A DNA stretch of 8,389 nucleotides, taken from positions 1 to 8,389 of the forward strand of contig CAYFUW010000083.1 in assembly GCA_964346495.1 (NCBI GenBank). Reading direction: 5' to 3'. A model generated the notes under the pieces. It searched no databases and was not told the DNA's origin. It saw nothing but the letters and a program-made list of their open reading frames with translations. A program made the position numbers and the translations under genes. The stretch is from JBGZFC01 sp964346495 (GTDB taxonomy: Bacteria > Bacteroidota > Bacteroidia > Bacteroidales > Dysgonomonadaceae). How positions within the stretch are numbered: position 1 is the stretch's first letter; every line of letters begins with the position of its first letter. Below, piece after piece: positions 1-5,707 of this stretch.

Positions 1-71
1 TATAAGCTTTTGTTGTCAGTTTGCTCATTGAATAAGTCCGACCACTTCGGGTCGAGTTTTGGCAGGATGCC

Positions 72-125
72 TATACCGCAGGTCGTTGACCTACGGTTAT
101 GGAAATCACACCTTTCAGGTGTTTT
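72..125 (+). repeat. Repeat A, left copy (54 bp, two hairpins)
   Basis: This 54-bp block matches the reverse complement of 6177-6230 at 53 of 54 positions; the one difference is G at 96. It contains two dyads: CCGCAGGTC-GTT-GACCTACGG (78-98), with 9-bp arms and one mismatch that would be a G-U pair in RNA, and CACCT-TTC-AGGTG (109-121). Both copies have a small GGCA- or CTGCC-type hairpin on the same outer side (61-71 here, 6248-6262 there), so the repeated unit is modular. The doublet of hairpins resembles REP elements mobilised by RAYT (Y1 transposase-like) proteins. That link is inference, because no such gene is in the window. Confidence 0.85.
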
Positions 126-252
126 TTATGGCACATTGCGGTTGTGGAACCATCGGGACACGATGCCTTTGGCTTCGTGAAAATATTGACGAAGGCAGAG
201 CCATCGTCTCCTCGAAGCGCAGATCCCGATGAACAAAGCGATTTCGGGATAC

Positions 253-272
253 ATTCCCGCTTTCGCGGGAAT
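253..272. repeat. dRS3-like palindrome ATTCCC-N8-GGGAAT
   Basis: A perfect dyad with 8-bp arms ATTCCCGC/GCGGGAAT and a 4-nt loop TTTC. It fits the pattern ATTCCC-N8-GGGAAT, known in Neisseria as dRS3 and seen as intergenic repeats in many other bacteria. A second dyad (ATCCCGA/TCGGGAT, 223-229/244-250) lies just to the left, giving the usual paired-hairpin look. In Neisseria some dRS3 copies are targets of filamentous prophage insertion; nothing here shows that this copy is used that way. Confidence 0.7.
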
Positions 273-302
273 GACGACAGGCGAACACGTAACTCGTATC
301 TT

Positions 303-382
303 AAAACTAATTTAACCCCTCCGCTCGTATCTCGCTTCCCGAAATGCTTCGGAACAGGCTCTCCCTTAAAATAAGGGGACAG
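303..382 (+). repeat. Repeat B, left copy
   Basis: The block starts with AAAACTAATTTAACCCCT (303-320), which matches 5607-5624 at 17 of 18 bases. It continues through a hairpin TCCCGAA/TTCGGAA (337-343/348-354, one mismatch) and ends in a 28-bp stretch (355-382) that is the perfect reverse complement of 5514-5541. That end carries a CCCTTA/TAAGGG type dyad. It is one of three family members in the window; the others are 5514-5578 (minus orientation) and 5617-5668 (plus). The ends are conserved while the central hairpin differs. Confidence 0.8.
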
Positions 383-423
383 CTGAGTATCACAAAAAAA
401 CCTTAACACGCAACCCGCACCAA

Positions 424-449
424 CAGTGGCAATTGATATTACAAGGAAC
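424..449 (-). repeat. Repeat C, left copy (26 bp)
   Basis: These 26 bp are the perfect reverse complement of 5733-5758. On the right the repeat continues into the palindrome GCCCTTTAGGGC; on the left the match stops after CACTG, so this is a partial or diverged copy. Part of the same unit (ATCAATTGCCACTG) also occurs at 8214-8227. Confidence 0.75.
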
Positions 450-473
450 AAAAAATTACCAGCCCAACGAAAA

Positions 474-508
474 AGCCAACGGCTAAAAGCAAAAAGCCAA
501 CAACCAAT
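474..508. repeat. 7-bp tandem array (five imperfect units)
   Basis: Five heptamers lie in register: AGCCAAC, GGCTAAA, AGCAAAA, AGCCAAC and AACCAAT. The array ends 3 bp before the nadK stop codon (512-514, minus strand), so it forms the immediate downstream DNA of nadK. The units resemble those at 5708-5728 (AGCCAAT, GGCTAAT, AGCTAGT). The strict 7-bp period is seen directly; the function is unknown. Confidence 0.65.
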
Positions 509-511
509 TAT

Positions 512-1399
512 CTACTTCCTCACATCCACTCCCCACATCAATTTGTCTCTTAGTGTTTCAAAAAAGGTATGTCCAACTCGTGTTACCACTTTCAATACAA
601 AGTCAGCTTTTTCTATCTCTATTTCGCTGTTTTCGCTAAAAATTTGCGATTGCCCATCGAGTGAAACTAAAAAATTGTGACTACGACTCTCGATTGATAG
701 CCTTATTTTGCTGTTATCGCCTACGATTAATGGTCGTGAAGTTAGGTTGTGCGGTGCAATTGGCGATAAAACAAAGCTTGGTGAATTTGGTACAAGTATT
801 GGTCCGCCTACGCTCATAGAGTATGCCGTGGAGCCGCTCGGTGTCGCAATAATCAGACCGTCAGCCTGATATGATGTGAGAAAGTCGTTGTCGATAAAAG
901 CGTGAATTGTCATCATAGATGAAGTATCTTGTTTCATCACGGCAACTTCGTTAAGTGCCGTAGTATTAAATCCGGGTTCGAACGTGGTGCCTGTCGCATG
1001 TAGTTTCAGCAACGACCGCTCTTCTATAATATAATTGCTTTCCTTAATCTCTTGCAAAGTGGCTTCGACATCTGAAAAATTGATAGCGGCAAGAAATCCC
1101 AATCGTCCTGTATTTATCCCTAAAATAGGGATTCCGGAATTGCCAACAATTGCAGCAGTTCGTAAAAATGTACCATCGCCACCAACACTAAGAGCCATAT
1201 CAACAGGCGGAAGCGTATCGAAAAGTGTGCAGAACTTTATCAACTCATCTCGCGAATTTACACTAAGCGATTCGAAAAAGTTTTCGGGTAGATATAGAGA
1301 CATTCCTTGTTTCTCTATCAGATGACAAACATCCAATATCTGTTGTTCGGCGCTCTCTGTTTTATCGGGATAAATACTCCCTATAAGTGCTATTTTCAT
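512..1399 (-). CDS. nadK: NAD kinase (ATP-NAD kinase)
   Basis: Phosphorylates the 2'-hydroxyl of the NAD adenosine ribose with ATP (or polyphosphate in some homologues) to make NADP in the cytoplasm. The 295-residue length is normal for the family. Diagnostic motifs are present: GGDGT at 73-77 (phosphate binding), NTGRLGFL at 96-103, the ALNEV block with N150/E151 (NAD binding), DGLIIATPSGSTAYS at 180-194, GGP at 198-200, and a C-terminal SLDGQ near 246-250. The N-terminal MKIALIGSIY strand fits the start of the nucleotide-binding domain, which supports the ATG at 1399. It lies 20 bp after the ACT-like gene on the same strand, so the two are probably cotranscribed from the divergent region at 1792-1924. 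All key motifs are intact. Confidence 0.97.
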   Translation of the reverse strand: MKIALIGSIYPDKTESAEQQILDVCHLIEKQGMSLYLPENFFESLSVNSRDELIKFCTLFDTLPPVDMALSVGGDGTFLRTAAIVGNSGIPILGINTGRLGFLAAINFSDVEATLQEIKESNYIIEERSLLKLHATGTTFEPGFNTTALNEVAVMKQDTSSMMTIHAFIDNDFLTSYQADGLIIATPSGSTAYSMSVGGPILVPNSPSFVLSPIAPHNLTSRPLIVGDNSKIRLSIESRSHNFLVSLDGQSQIFSENSEIEIEKADFVLKVVTRVGHTFFETLRDKLMWGVDVRK

Positions 1400-1419
1400 T
1401 TTGTTTGCGTGATAATGTG

Positions 1420-1791
1420 TTACATGTCAAGATAAAACAACAACTCATCCAATCGCTCTTTGTGTGTATCGGTAATGGTGCCATCTTTCATATAGTAGTA
1501 TAAAATATCGTAGTTAAAACGCTCAAACCCCATCATTACCAGGCTTAAGTCCTGTATGTTGAGTTTGATACATACCAATAGCGATGTGCCTTCCGCGATG
1601 GGAAGCACGAAAAGACTCATTATTCTGGCGTTGTTGCTCTCTACAATTCTTGCAATATCGGTAAGCGTGTAGTCGGCTAGTGGTATTTGCAGAATAATAA
1701 GCGAGTTTTCAGCACCGGAAAGTTCGAAAAATTGGTCAACGGTAAGCGTTGTTGATAACTTCTCAAGCTCTTTTCTAATAAATTTTTTCAC
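1420..1791 (-). CDS. ACT-like domain protein, apparently lacking the N-terminal CBS domains of its family
   Basis: A 123-residue cytoplasmic protein. Residues about 30-120 look like a tandem ACT-like (beta-alpha-beta) fold: an extended strand SLIILQIP, the segment YTLTDIARIVESNNARIMSLFV, then a second strand LLVCIKLN and helix, ending in DELLFYLDM. From memory of Bacteroidales proteins, this matches the C-terminal half of a roughly 220-residue CBS-domain protein commonly beside nadK; the N-terminal CBS pair is absent. The start is GTG at 1791. No in-frame ATG lies upstream before a TAA at 1819-1821, and the first internal Met is too late, so the short form is not a start-site error. Only 133 bp separate it from pdxJ, leaving no room for the missing half. 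It may sense a small ligand, perhaps a nucleotide or amino acid, but that is inference. It could also be a decaying remnant, though the frame is open. Confidence 0.75.
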   Translation of the reverse strand: MKKFIRKELEKLSTTLTVDQFFELSGAENSLIILQIPLADYTLTDIARIVESNNARIMSLFVLPIAEGTSLLVCIKLNIQDLSLVMMGFERFNYDILYYYMKDGTITDTHKERLDELLFYLDM

Positions 1792-1819
1792 GTTAATTTT
1801 TAAAGTCGTTATTTCGTAT

Positions 1820-1827
1820 TAATTTTG
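1820..1827 (+). promoter_or_regulatory. Candidate Bacteroidetes -7 element for the pdxJ operon
   Basis: TAATTTTG fits the Bacteroidetes -7 consensus TAnnTTTG. No clear TTTG -33 box lies about 19-20 bp upstream, only a T-rich run near 1797-1801. It would give a leader of roughly 90 nt before the pdxJ ATG. It lies in the divergent gap (1792-1924), which must also carry the minus-strand promoter for the ACT-like gene and nadK. The nearest minus-strand match is CATCTTTG (1838-1845), with one mismatch to the consensus. Confidence 0.4.
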
Positions 1828-1924
1828 TATCGTCTTACAAAGATGAGAAAAATTTAATTGATATTCATCTTTATGTTGATATTAATTTAAAAGAATCAGA
1901 TTATTTAAAACATAATTTTTTAAT

Positions 1925-2659
1925 ATGACAAAGTTAAGCGTAAATATTAATAAAGTAGCAACAATAAGAAATTCACGCGGTGGTAATTTACCAAATGTTG
2001 TGCAAGTGGCAATCGATTGTCAAGAGTTTGGTGCAGATGGCATAACCGTGCATCCCAGACCTGACGAAAGACATATACGTTATGCCGATGTGTACGATTT
2101 AAAGCCAAAGGTAATAACCGAATTTAATATCGAAGGAAATCCTGTACCTCAGTTTATGTCTTTGATTAAAAAAATAAAACCCACACAAGTTACATTGGTA
2201 CCCGATACACCCGATGCTATCACTTCCAATGCAGGATGGGACACAATAACTCACAAAGATTTTCTTACAGATATTGTTGGTGAAATTCAGTCATTGGGAA
2301 TAAGAGCTTCTATTTTTGTTGACCCAAATCCCGAGATGATAAGCATGGTATCTCAAATTGGTGCCGATAGAATTGAACTTTATACAGAGCCGTATGTTGA
2401 TATGTATAATATTGATAGAGAAAAAGCTATTGCACCGTACATTGAAGCAGCTACAATTGCTAAAAATCTAGGATTGGGTGTTAATGCCGGACACGATTTA
2501 AACTTAGAGAATCTAAATTATCTCTATGTAAATATTCCATGGCTTAAAGAGGTGTCTATTGGTCATGCACTTATCAGCGATGCGCTTTATATGGGATTAG
2601 AAAAAACAATTAAAGCCTATAAAAATTGTTTAAAACCTGCTGAAAGTATGGAAGAATAG
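1925..2659 (+). CDS. pdxJ: Pyridoxine 5'-phosphate synthase
   Basis: Condenses 1-deoxy-D-xylulose 5-phosphate with the PdxA product 3-amino-2-oxopropyl phosphate to give pyridoxine 5'-phosphate, the ring-closing step of DXP-dependent vitamin B6 synthesis. It is a cytoplasmic TIM barrel of 244 residues, normal length. Visible family blocks: SVNINKVATIRNSRGG (5-20), GADGITVHPRPDERHI (36-51) with the catalytic-type H43, E70 in the NIEGNP strand, LVPDTPDAITSNAGWD (91-106), NAGHDLN (187-193) with H190, and SIGHALISDALYMGLE (211-226). The usual Lys-Arg after LVP(E/D) is replaced by Thr-Pro, which I take as a lineage variant. It is first in the plus-strand series, with exbB 43 bp downstream. The pathway has no obvious tie to the Ton genes; shared transcription is likely from the spacing. 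Confidence 0.96.
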   Translation: MTKLSVNINKVATIRNSRGGNLPNVVQVAIDCQEFGADGITVHPRPDERHIRYADVYDLKPKVITEFNIEGNPVPQFMSLIKKIKPTQVTLVPDTPDAITSNAGWDTITHKDFLTDIVGEIQSLGIRASIFVDPNPEMISMVSQIGADRIELYTEPYVDMYNIDREKAIAPYIEAATIAKNLGLGVNAGHDLNLENLNYLYVNIPWLKEVSIGHALISDALYMGLEKTIKAYKNCLKPAESMEE

Positions 2660-2702
2660 CATATTGTGCTTATCTTTACAATCAATTAATAATTTTGAAT
2701 AG

Positions 2703-3416
2703 ATGAACTTATTACAAATTACTCAACCGGTTTATGACTCGTTGCAACAAGCGCAACAAGCGGTTGTAACTACTATGGAACCTGTAGCTCCCGAAACGAT
2801 AAGTGTTTTCGATCTGGCATTAAAAGGCGGATGGATAATGGGAGTTTTGGGACTTCTGCTTTTATTGGCAATTTATGTGCTGATTGAGAGAGCTTTTGTT
2901 ATTCACAAGGCGAGCAAAGAAGATGCATCTTTTATGAACAGGATAAAAGATTATATCCACGATGATAAAATTGATGCAGCTGTTAATCTTTGCAGAAACT
3001 CCAATACTCCTTCGGCAAGAATGGTGGAGAAGGGTATCGCCAGACTTGGACGACCAACCGCAGATGTAATGGCGGCTATCGAAAATCAGGGAAATATTGA
3101 GATTTCCAAATTAGAAAAAGGGCTTCCCATTATGGCAACTATTGCATCGGGTGCGCCTATGCTTGGTTTTCTTGGTACTGTTACAGGTATGGTAAAAGCC
3201 TTTATGAGTATGGCAAGTGCCGGAGCTAATGTGGATGTAACTGTTTTGTCAACAGGCATATACGAGGCTCTTGTAACTACCGTTGGTGGGCTTATAGTAG
3301 GAATTATTGCGCTGTTTGCTTACAACTATCTCACAACCAGAATAAAAGGTATTATAAACCAGTTGGAGATGCGCATAATGGAGTTTATGGATATATTGAA
3401 TGAGCCTATACAATAA
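2703..3416 (+). CDS. exbB: MotA/TolQ/ExbB proton channel protein
   Basis: Inner-membrane stator subunit that, with ExbD, converts proton motive force into movement of a TonB- or TolA-type partner. The 237 residues show a 40-residue N-terminal lead, then three membrane segments at about 43-66, 143-167 and 186-208, with a cytoplasmic domain between the first two. The family signature spans TM2 and TM3: the glycine-rich SGAPMLGFLGTVTGM (149-163) and the GIYEALVTTVGGLIVG block (185-200), with channel-type Glu 188 and Thr 192/193. The ATG at 2703 gives the normal N-terminus. It is followed after 48 bp by exbD, its obligate partner. The alternative name TolQ cannot be excluded from sequence alone; the partner's C-terminal domain favours the Ton type. 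Confidence 0.93.
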   Translation: MNLLQITQPVYDSLQQAQQAVVTTMEPVAPETISVFDLALKGGWIMGVLGLLLLLAIYVLIERAFVIHKASKEDASFMNRIKDYIHDDKIDAAVNLCRNSNTPSARMVEKGIARLGRPTADVMAAIENQGNIEISKLEKGLPIMATIASGAPMLGFLGTVTGMVKAFMSMASAGANVDVTVLSTGIYEALVTTVGGLIVGIIALFAYNYLTTRIKGIINQLEMRIMEFMDILNEPIQ

Positions 3417-3464
3417 AATTTTAGGAAAATATTCAATTGAACAAAACTTTTTAAACATCAAAAA

Positions 3465-3872
3465 ATGGGTCTAAAACAACGATATAATATTGAGGCAAAC
3501 TTTAGTATGGCATCAATGACAGACGTAATTTTTCTGTTGCTGATATTTTTTATGATTACATCTACCATTGTGGTGCCAAACTCTATTAAAGTGTTATTGC
3601 CGAAATCGCAACAACAGGCGCAGGCAAAACCCATTACAAGAGTTACTATCGATGCCGATTTGAATTATTACGTGGCAAATGCCAACGAAACTGAGCGACA
3701 AGTCTCTTTTGAGGAGATAACTCCATTTTTACAATCGGCCTATTCTGCCGAACCGGAACTTTTTGTGGCTCTCTATGCCGACGAAAATGTGCCGTATCGT
3801 GAAATTGTACGCATATTGGATATTGCAAATCAAAACAAGTTTAAAATGGTTTTGATGACTCGGCCCAATTAA
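3465..3872 (+). CDS. exbD: ExbD/TolR-type biopolymer transport protein
   Basis: Small bitopic inner-membrane protein that pairs with ExbB in the proton channel. Of its 135 residues, about 1-14 are cytoplasmic, one membrane helix runs from about 18 to 37, and the rest is a periplasmic domain. The helix carries MTDVIFLLLIFFMITS, with Asp 20 at the place of the single protonatable Asp of the family (Asp 25 in E. coli ExbD). The periplasmic part shows the usual pattern: a V-rich strand around VTIDADLNYYV, and the closing VPYREIVRILDIANQNKFKMVLMTRP. Length and start are typical. It lies between exbB (48 bp) and the TonB-like gene (64 bp), completing a three-part motor. Confidence 0.93.
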   Translation: MGLKQRYNIEANFSMASMTDVIFLLLIFFMITSTIVVPNSIKVLLPKSQQQAQAKPITRVTIDADLNYYVANANETERQVSFEEITPFLQSAYSAEPELFVALYADENVPYREIVRILDIANQNKFKMVLMTRPN

Positions 3873-3936
3873 ACGAACAGAGAAACTATTTGTCGAAAGT
3901 GTGTGATATCACGATAAATAACTTCACAATTACCAA

Positions 3937-4725
3937 ATGACATTAACTAAAGAGAAAATATATGGACTGATTGGCACAGCAATATTCGCCGTGCTTTTCT
4001 TTCTTATACTCTTTTTTTCGTATCTTACGATTACTGCTCCAGATAATGAATTAGGCGGCATTCCTGTTATGTTTGGGAGTGTAGAAGATGCCGGCGGTCT
4101 GTTTGAATCGCCATATTCCGAATCATTCTCAACCGAAGCTGATGCATCTTCTTCAATGGCAAATGCTATTGATGAGCCGCTCATAGCTCAAACAACTGAG
4201 TCAACCATAGATGTGAAAGCTCAACAAGAGGCAGAACGAAAACGTCGTGCACAACAAGAAGAGTTGCGTCGTGCACAGGAAGAGGCAAAACGTCGCCAGC
4301 AGGAGGCTGAAAATCGTCGCAGAATAGACCAGCAGATGTCGGGTCTTTTCGGAGAAAATGCATCCAGCAGAGGTACTACACAAGGATCCGGAACACAGGG
4401 AGTTGCTACGGGAAATGCGTCACAAGGAGCAGCTACCGGAGTTGGCGGAAGTGGACATACTTATAACTTAGGCGGACGAGGTGTTGGAGCCGGTGGACTT
4501 GTACAACCAACCTATTCGGTGAACGATTATGGTGTTGTAGTTGTTGATATTAATGTGGACCCTAAAGGAAATGTTATTGAGGCTCGGATAGGCAGAGGAA
4601 CAACAACTCCCAATACAACTCTTCGAAACGAAGCATTACGAGCAGCACGACGAACCAAATTTGTCGAAATCAATAGTGTCAATAATCAAAAGGGTACTAT
4701 CACTTATAATTTTAAACTTAACTAA
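3937..4725 (+). CDS. TonB-like energy transducer with a TolA-like charged linker
   Basis: Links the ExbB-ExbD motor to outer-membrane receptors across the periplasm. Its 262 residues have one N-terminal membrane helix (about 9-32), an acidic and serine-rich stretch (about 35-90), a Gln/Glu/Arg-rich run likely to form a coiled coil (94-133), a Gly/Thr/Ser/Ala-rich segment (about 140-188), and a C-terminal TonB domain (about 186-262). The TonB domain shows GVVVVDINVDPKGNVIEARIG, then LRNEALRAARRTKF and the final strand GTITYNFKLN. The classical Pro-Glu/Pro-Lys spacer of TonB is missing; the Q/E/R run resembles TolA. The C-terminal domain and exbBD context favour a TonB role. DJ-1 follows after only 17 bp, suggesting cotranscription. 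Confidence 0.88.
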   Translation: MTLTKEKIYGLIGTAIFAVLFFLILFFSYLTITAPDNELGGIPVMFGSVEDAGGLFESPYSESFSTEADASSSMANAIDEPLIAQTTESTIDVKAQQEAERKRRAQQEELRRAQEEAKRRQQEAENRRRIDQQMSGLFGENASSRGTTQGSGTQGVATGNASQGAATGVGGSGHTYNLGGRGVGAGGLVQPTYSVNDYGVVVVDINVDPKGNVIEARIGRGTTTPNTTLRNEALRAARRTKFVEINSVNNQKGTITYNFKLN

Positions 4726-4742
4726 TTAATACGAAAGGAAAA

Positions 4743-5291
4743 ATGATGAAAAAAGTAGCTTTATTTTTAGCTGATGGCTTCGAAGAAATTGAAGCGTTAG
4801 GAACTGTAGATATTTTAAGAAGAGCGGAAATCGCTGTCGATACAATCTCTATAACCGATAAAAAAGAGGTGAAAGGTGCTCACGGAATACCCGTTTTGGC
4901 TGATAAAACTTTCGATGAAGTTGATTTTTCTAAATTTGATATGATTGTTCTACCGGGAGGTATGCCGGGTGCACAAAATCTGAATGAACACAGCCAATTG
5001 AAAAAGCATGTGGCAGATTTTGCTCAAAACGATAAATTTGTTGCTGCAATTTGCGCTGCACCAATGGTTTTGGGCGATTTACAACTGCTTGATGGAAAAA
5101 ATGCAACTTGCTACCCCGGTTTTGAATCTAAATTGGGTGATGCAAAAGTTACAGGCGAAAGTGTAGCTAAAGCAGACAATATTATTACAGGAAAAGGACC
5201 CGCTTTTGTTTTCGATTTTGCATTACAACTTGTTGAGAGTTTGGTTGGCAAATCAGTAAGAGATGAAGTGCAAAATGGATTGCTTTTGTAA
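4743..5291 (+). CDS. DJ-1/PfpI family protein (class I glutamine amidotransferase-like)
   Basis: A 182-residue cytoplasmic protein of the DJ-1/ThiJ/YajL branch. Members have been linked to oxidative stress, glyoxal detoxification or chaperone-like activity; the exact role here cannot be read from sequence. Visible features: ALFLADGFEEIEA (6-18) with Glu 17 aligned to Glu 18 of human DJ-1, VLPGGMPGAQNL (69-80), and the nucleophile elbow AAICAAPMVL (101-110) with Cys 104, the counterpart of Cys 106. Tyr 124 (ATCYPGFE) stands where DJ-1 has His 126. Two adjacent ATGs (4743, 4746) are possible; an AGGA at 4736-4739 sits 3 bp from the first and 6 bp from the second, so the second may be used more. 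This is one of the few Shine-Dalgarno-like sites here. It is the last gene of the plus-strand series, 17 bp after tonB. Confidence 0.93.
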   Translation: MMKKVALFLADGFEEIEALGTVDILRRAEIAVDTISITDKKEVKGAHGIPVLADKTFDEVDFSKFDMIVLPGGMPGAQNLNEHSQLKKHVADFAQNDKFVAAICAAPMVLGDLQLLDGKNATCYPGFESKLGDAKVTGESVAKADNIITGKGPAFVFDFALQLVESLVGKSVRDEVQNGLLL

Positions 5292-5296
5292 ATTGA

Positions 5297-5338
5297 GATT
5301 CAAGATTCAAGACACAAGACACAAGACATAAGACACAA
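5297..5338 (+). repeat. 7-bp tandem array (six units) just after the DJ-1 stop
   Basis: Six heptamers follow each other without a gap: GATTCAA twice, GACACAA twice, GACATAA, then GACACAA. The array begins 5 bp after the DJ-1 stop codon. The shared frame is GAnnCAA with variation at positions 3-4, so the array looks homogenised but not perfect. A second array with another unit follows 6 bp later. Confidence 0.85.
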
Positions 5339-5344
5339 TAATTT

Positions 5345-5365
5345 GGGATTTGGGAATTGGGAATT
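5345..5365 (+). repeat. 7-bp tandem array (three units)
   Basis: Three heptamers, GGGATTT then GGGAATT twice, run in register and are followed by a short T run. The unit differs from that at 5297-5338 but the period is the same, so one process with a 7-bp step may have made both. Confidence 0.7.
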
Positions 5366-5384
5366 TTTTCATCGAAGAATCGTA

Positions 5385-5439
5385 GAGACGGAGCCCCGAT
5401 AAATCGGGATTTACGCGTTGCTTCAACATGCCGCGTCTC
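5385..5439. repeat. Branched palindromic element
   Basis: Outer arms GAGACG (5385-5390) and CGTCTC (5434-5439) enclose an inner hairpin CCCGAT-AA-ATCGGG (5395-5408) and a small GTTG/CAAC dyad (about 5417-5427). GAGACG...CGTCTC elements are a type of intergenic palindrome I recall from several phyla. No T run follows, so it is not an obvious terminator for DJ-1. Confidence 0.6.
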
Positions 5440-5513
5440 ATTAGTGGTAAAAGGTTTCTAGAAAAGTATTTCGTAAAGAATTTGAATATTGTTATCATTA
5501 TTAAAGACTGCAA

Positions 5514-5668
5514 CTGTCCCCTTATTTTAAGGGAGAGCCTGTCCCGAAGTATTTCGGGAAGCGAAGCGGAGGGGTTAAATATTTATTTGTATAATACTGT
5601 ATATACAAAACTAATCTAACCCCTCCCCGCCTATCGGCGGTACTCCCCTTTTGCAAAGGGGAGGGTTA
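5514..5668. repeat. Head-to-head pair of repeat B family members (B' minus, D plus)
   Basis: B' (5514-5578, minus orientation) shares a perfect 28-bp inverted match (5514-5541 with 355-382) and the hairpin TCCCGAA-GTAT-TTCGGGA (5542-5559). D (5617-5668, plus) has the same ends but a different middle: a CCGCC/GGCGG hairpin followed by the perfect 9-bp dyad CTCCCCTTT-TGC-AAAGGGGAG (5643-5663), and outer arms TAACCC/GGGTTA (5617-5622/5663-5668). Between them an AT-rich spacer has its own dyad TTTGTATA/TATACAAA (5586-5593/5602-5609). The whole block is a large interrupted palindrome with the CCCCT ends facing each other. Confidence 0.75.
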
Positions 5669-5707
5669 CAGCATTCTTTTACAAAAGTTTATGTTGTTGA
5701 TGATAGA

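Larger units (their letters stand above)
1..511. other. Gene-free intergenic region packed with palindromic repeats
   Basis: No convincing gene lies here. The open frames on both strands run through palindromes and change character at each repeat border. In order the stretch holds a small hairpin at 39-54 (CGACC/GGTCG), another at 61-71 (GGCA/TGCC), repeat A (72-125), a 7-bp-arm inverted repeat at 223-229/244-250 (ATCCCGA/TCGGGAT), a dRS3-like palindrome (253-272), repeat B (303-382), repeat C (424-449) and a heptamer array (474-508) that ends 3 bp short of the nadK stop codon. Copies of A, B and C recur, inverted, between 5514 and 6230. No strong terminator follows nadK: on its strand there is only a 4-bp AGCC/GGCT stem before five T's. 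Confidence 0.8.

Noticed and set aside
71..451. Open frames of 91-126 codons on both strands at the left end
   Set aside because: They run through repeats A, B and the dRS3-like palindrome, and their translations (for example GIHSRFRGND) are the known false peptide of such repeats. No domain or coding signal.
426..680. Plus-strand open frame overlapping the end of nadK
   Set aside because: It lies antisense to the conserved C-terminus of NAD kinase and begins inside repeats C and the heptamer array.
2690..2697. TAATTTTG before exbB as a promoter
   Set aside because: It fits TAnnTTTG but lies 5 bp from the exbB ATG, which would leave almost no leader, and there is no -33 box; a chance match in AT-rich DNA is more likely.
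3903..3912. Palindrome GTGATATCAC between exbD and the TonB-like gene as an operator
   Set aside because: A single 10-bp palindrome without a promoter match nearby; chance is a sufficient explanation.
5297..5365. CRISPR array
   Set aside because: Units are 7 bp with no spacers, and no cas gene is present.
5514..5668. Insertion sequence or transposon remnant
   Set aside because: No transposase fragment and no target-site duplication could be seen; the block is made of short hairpins only.
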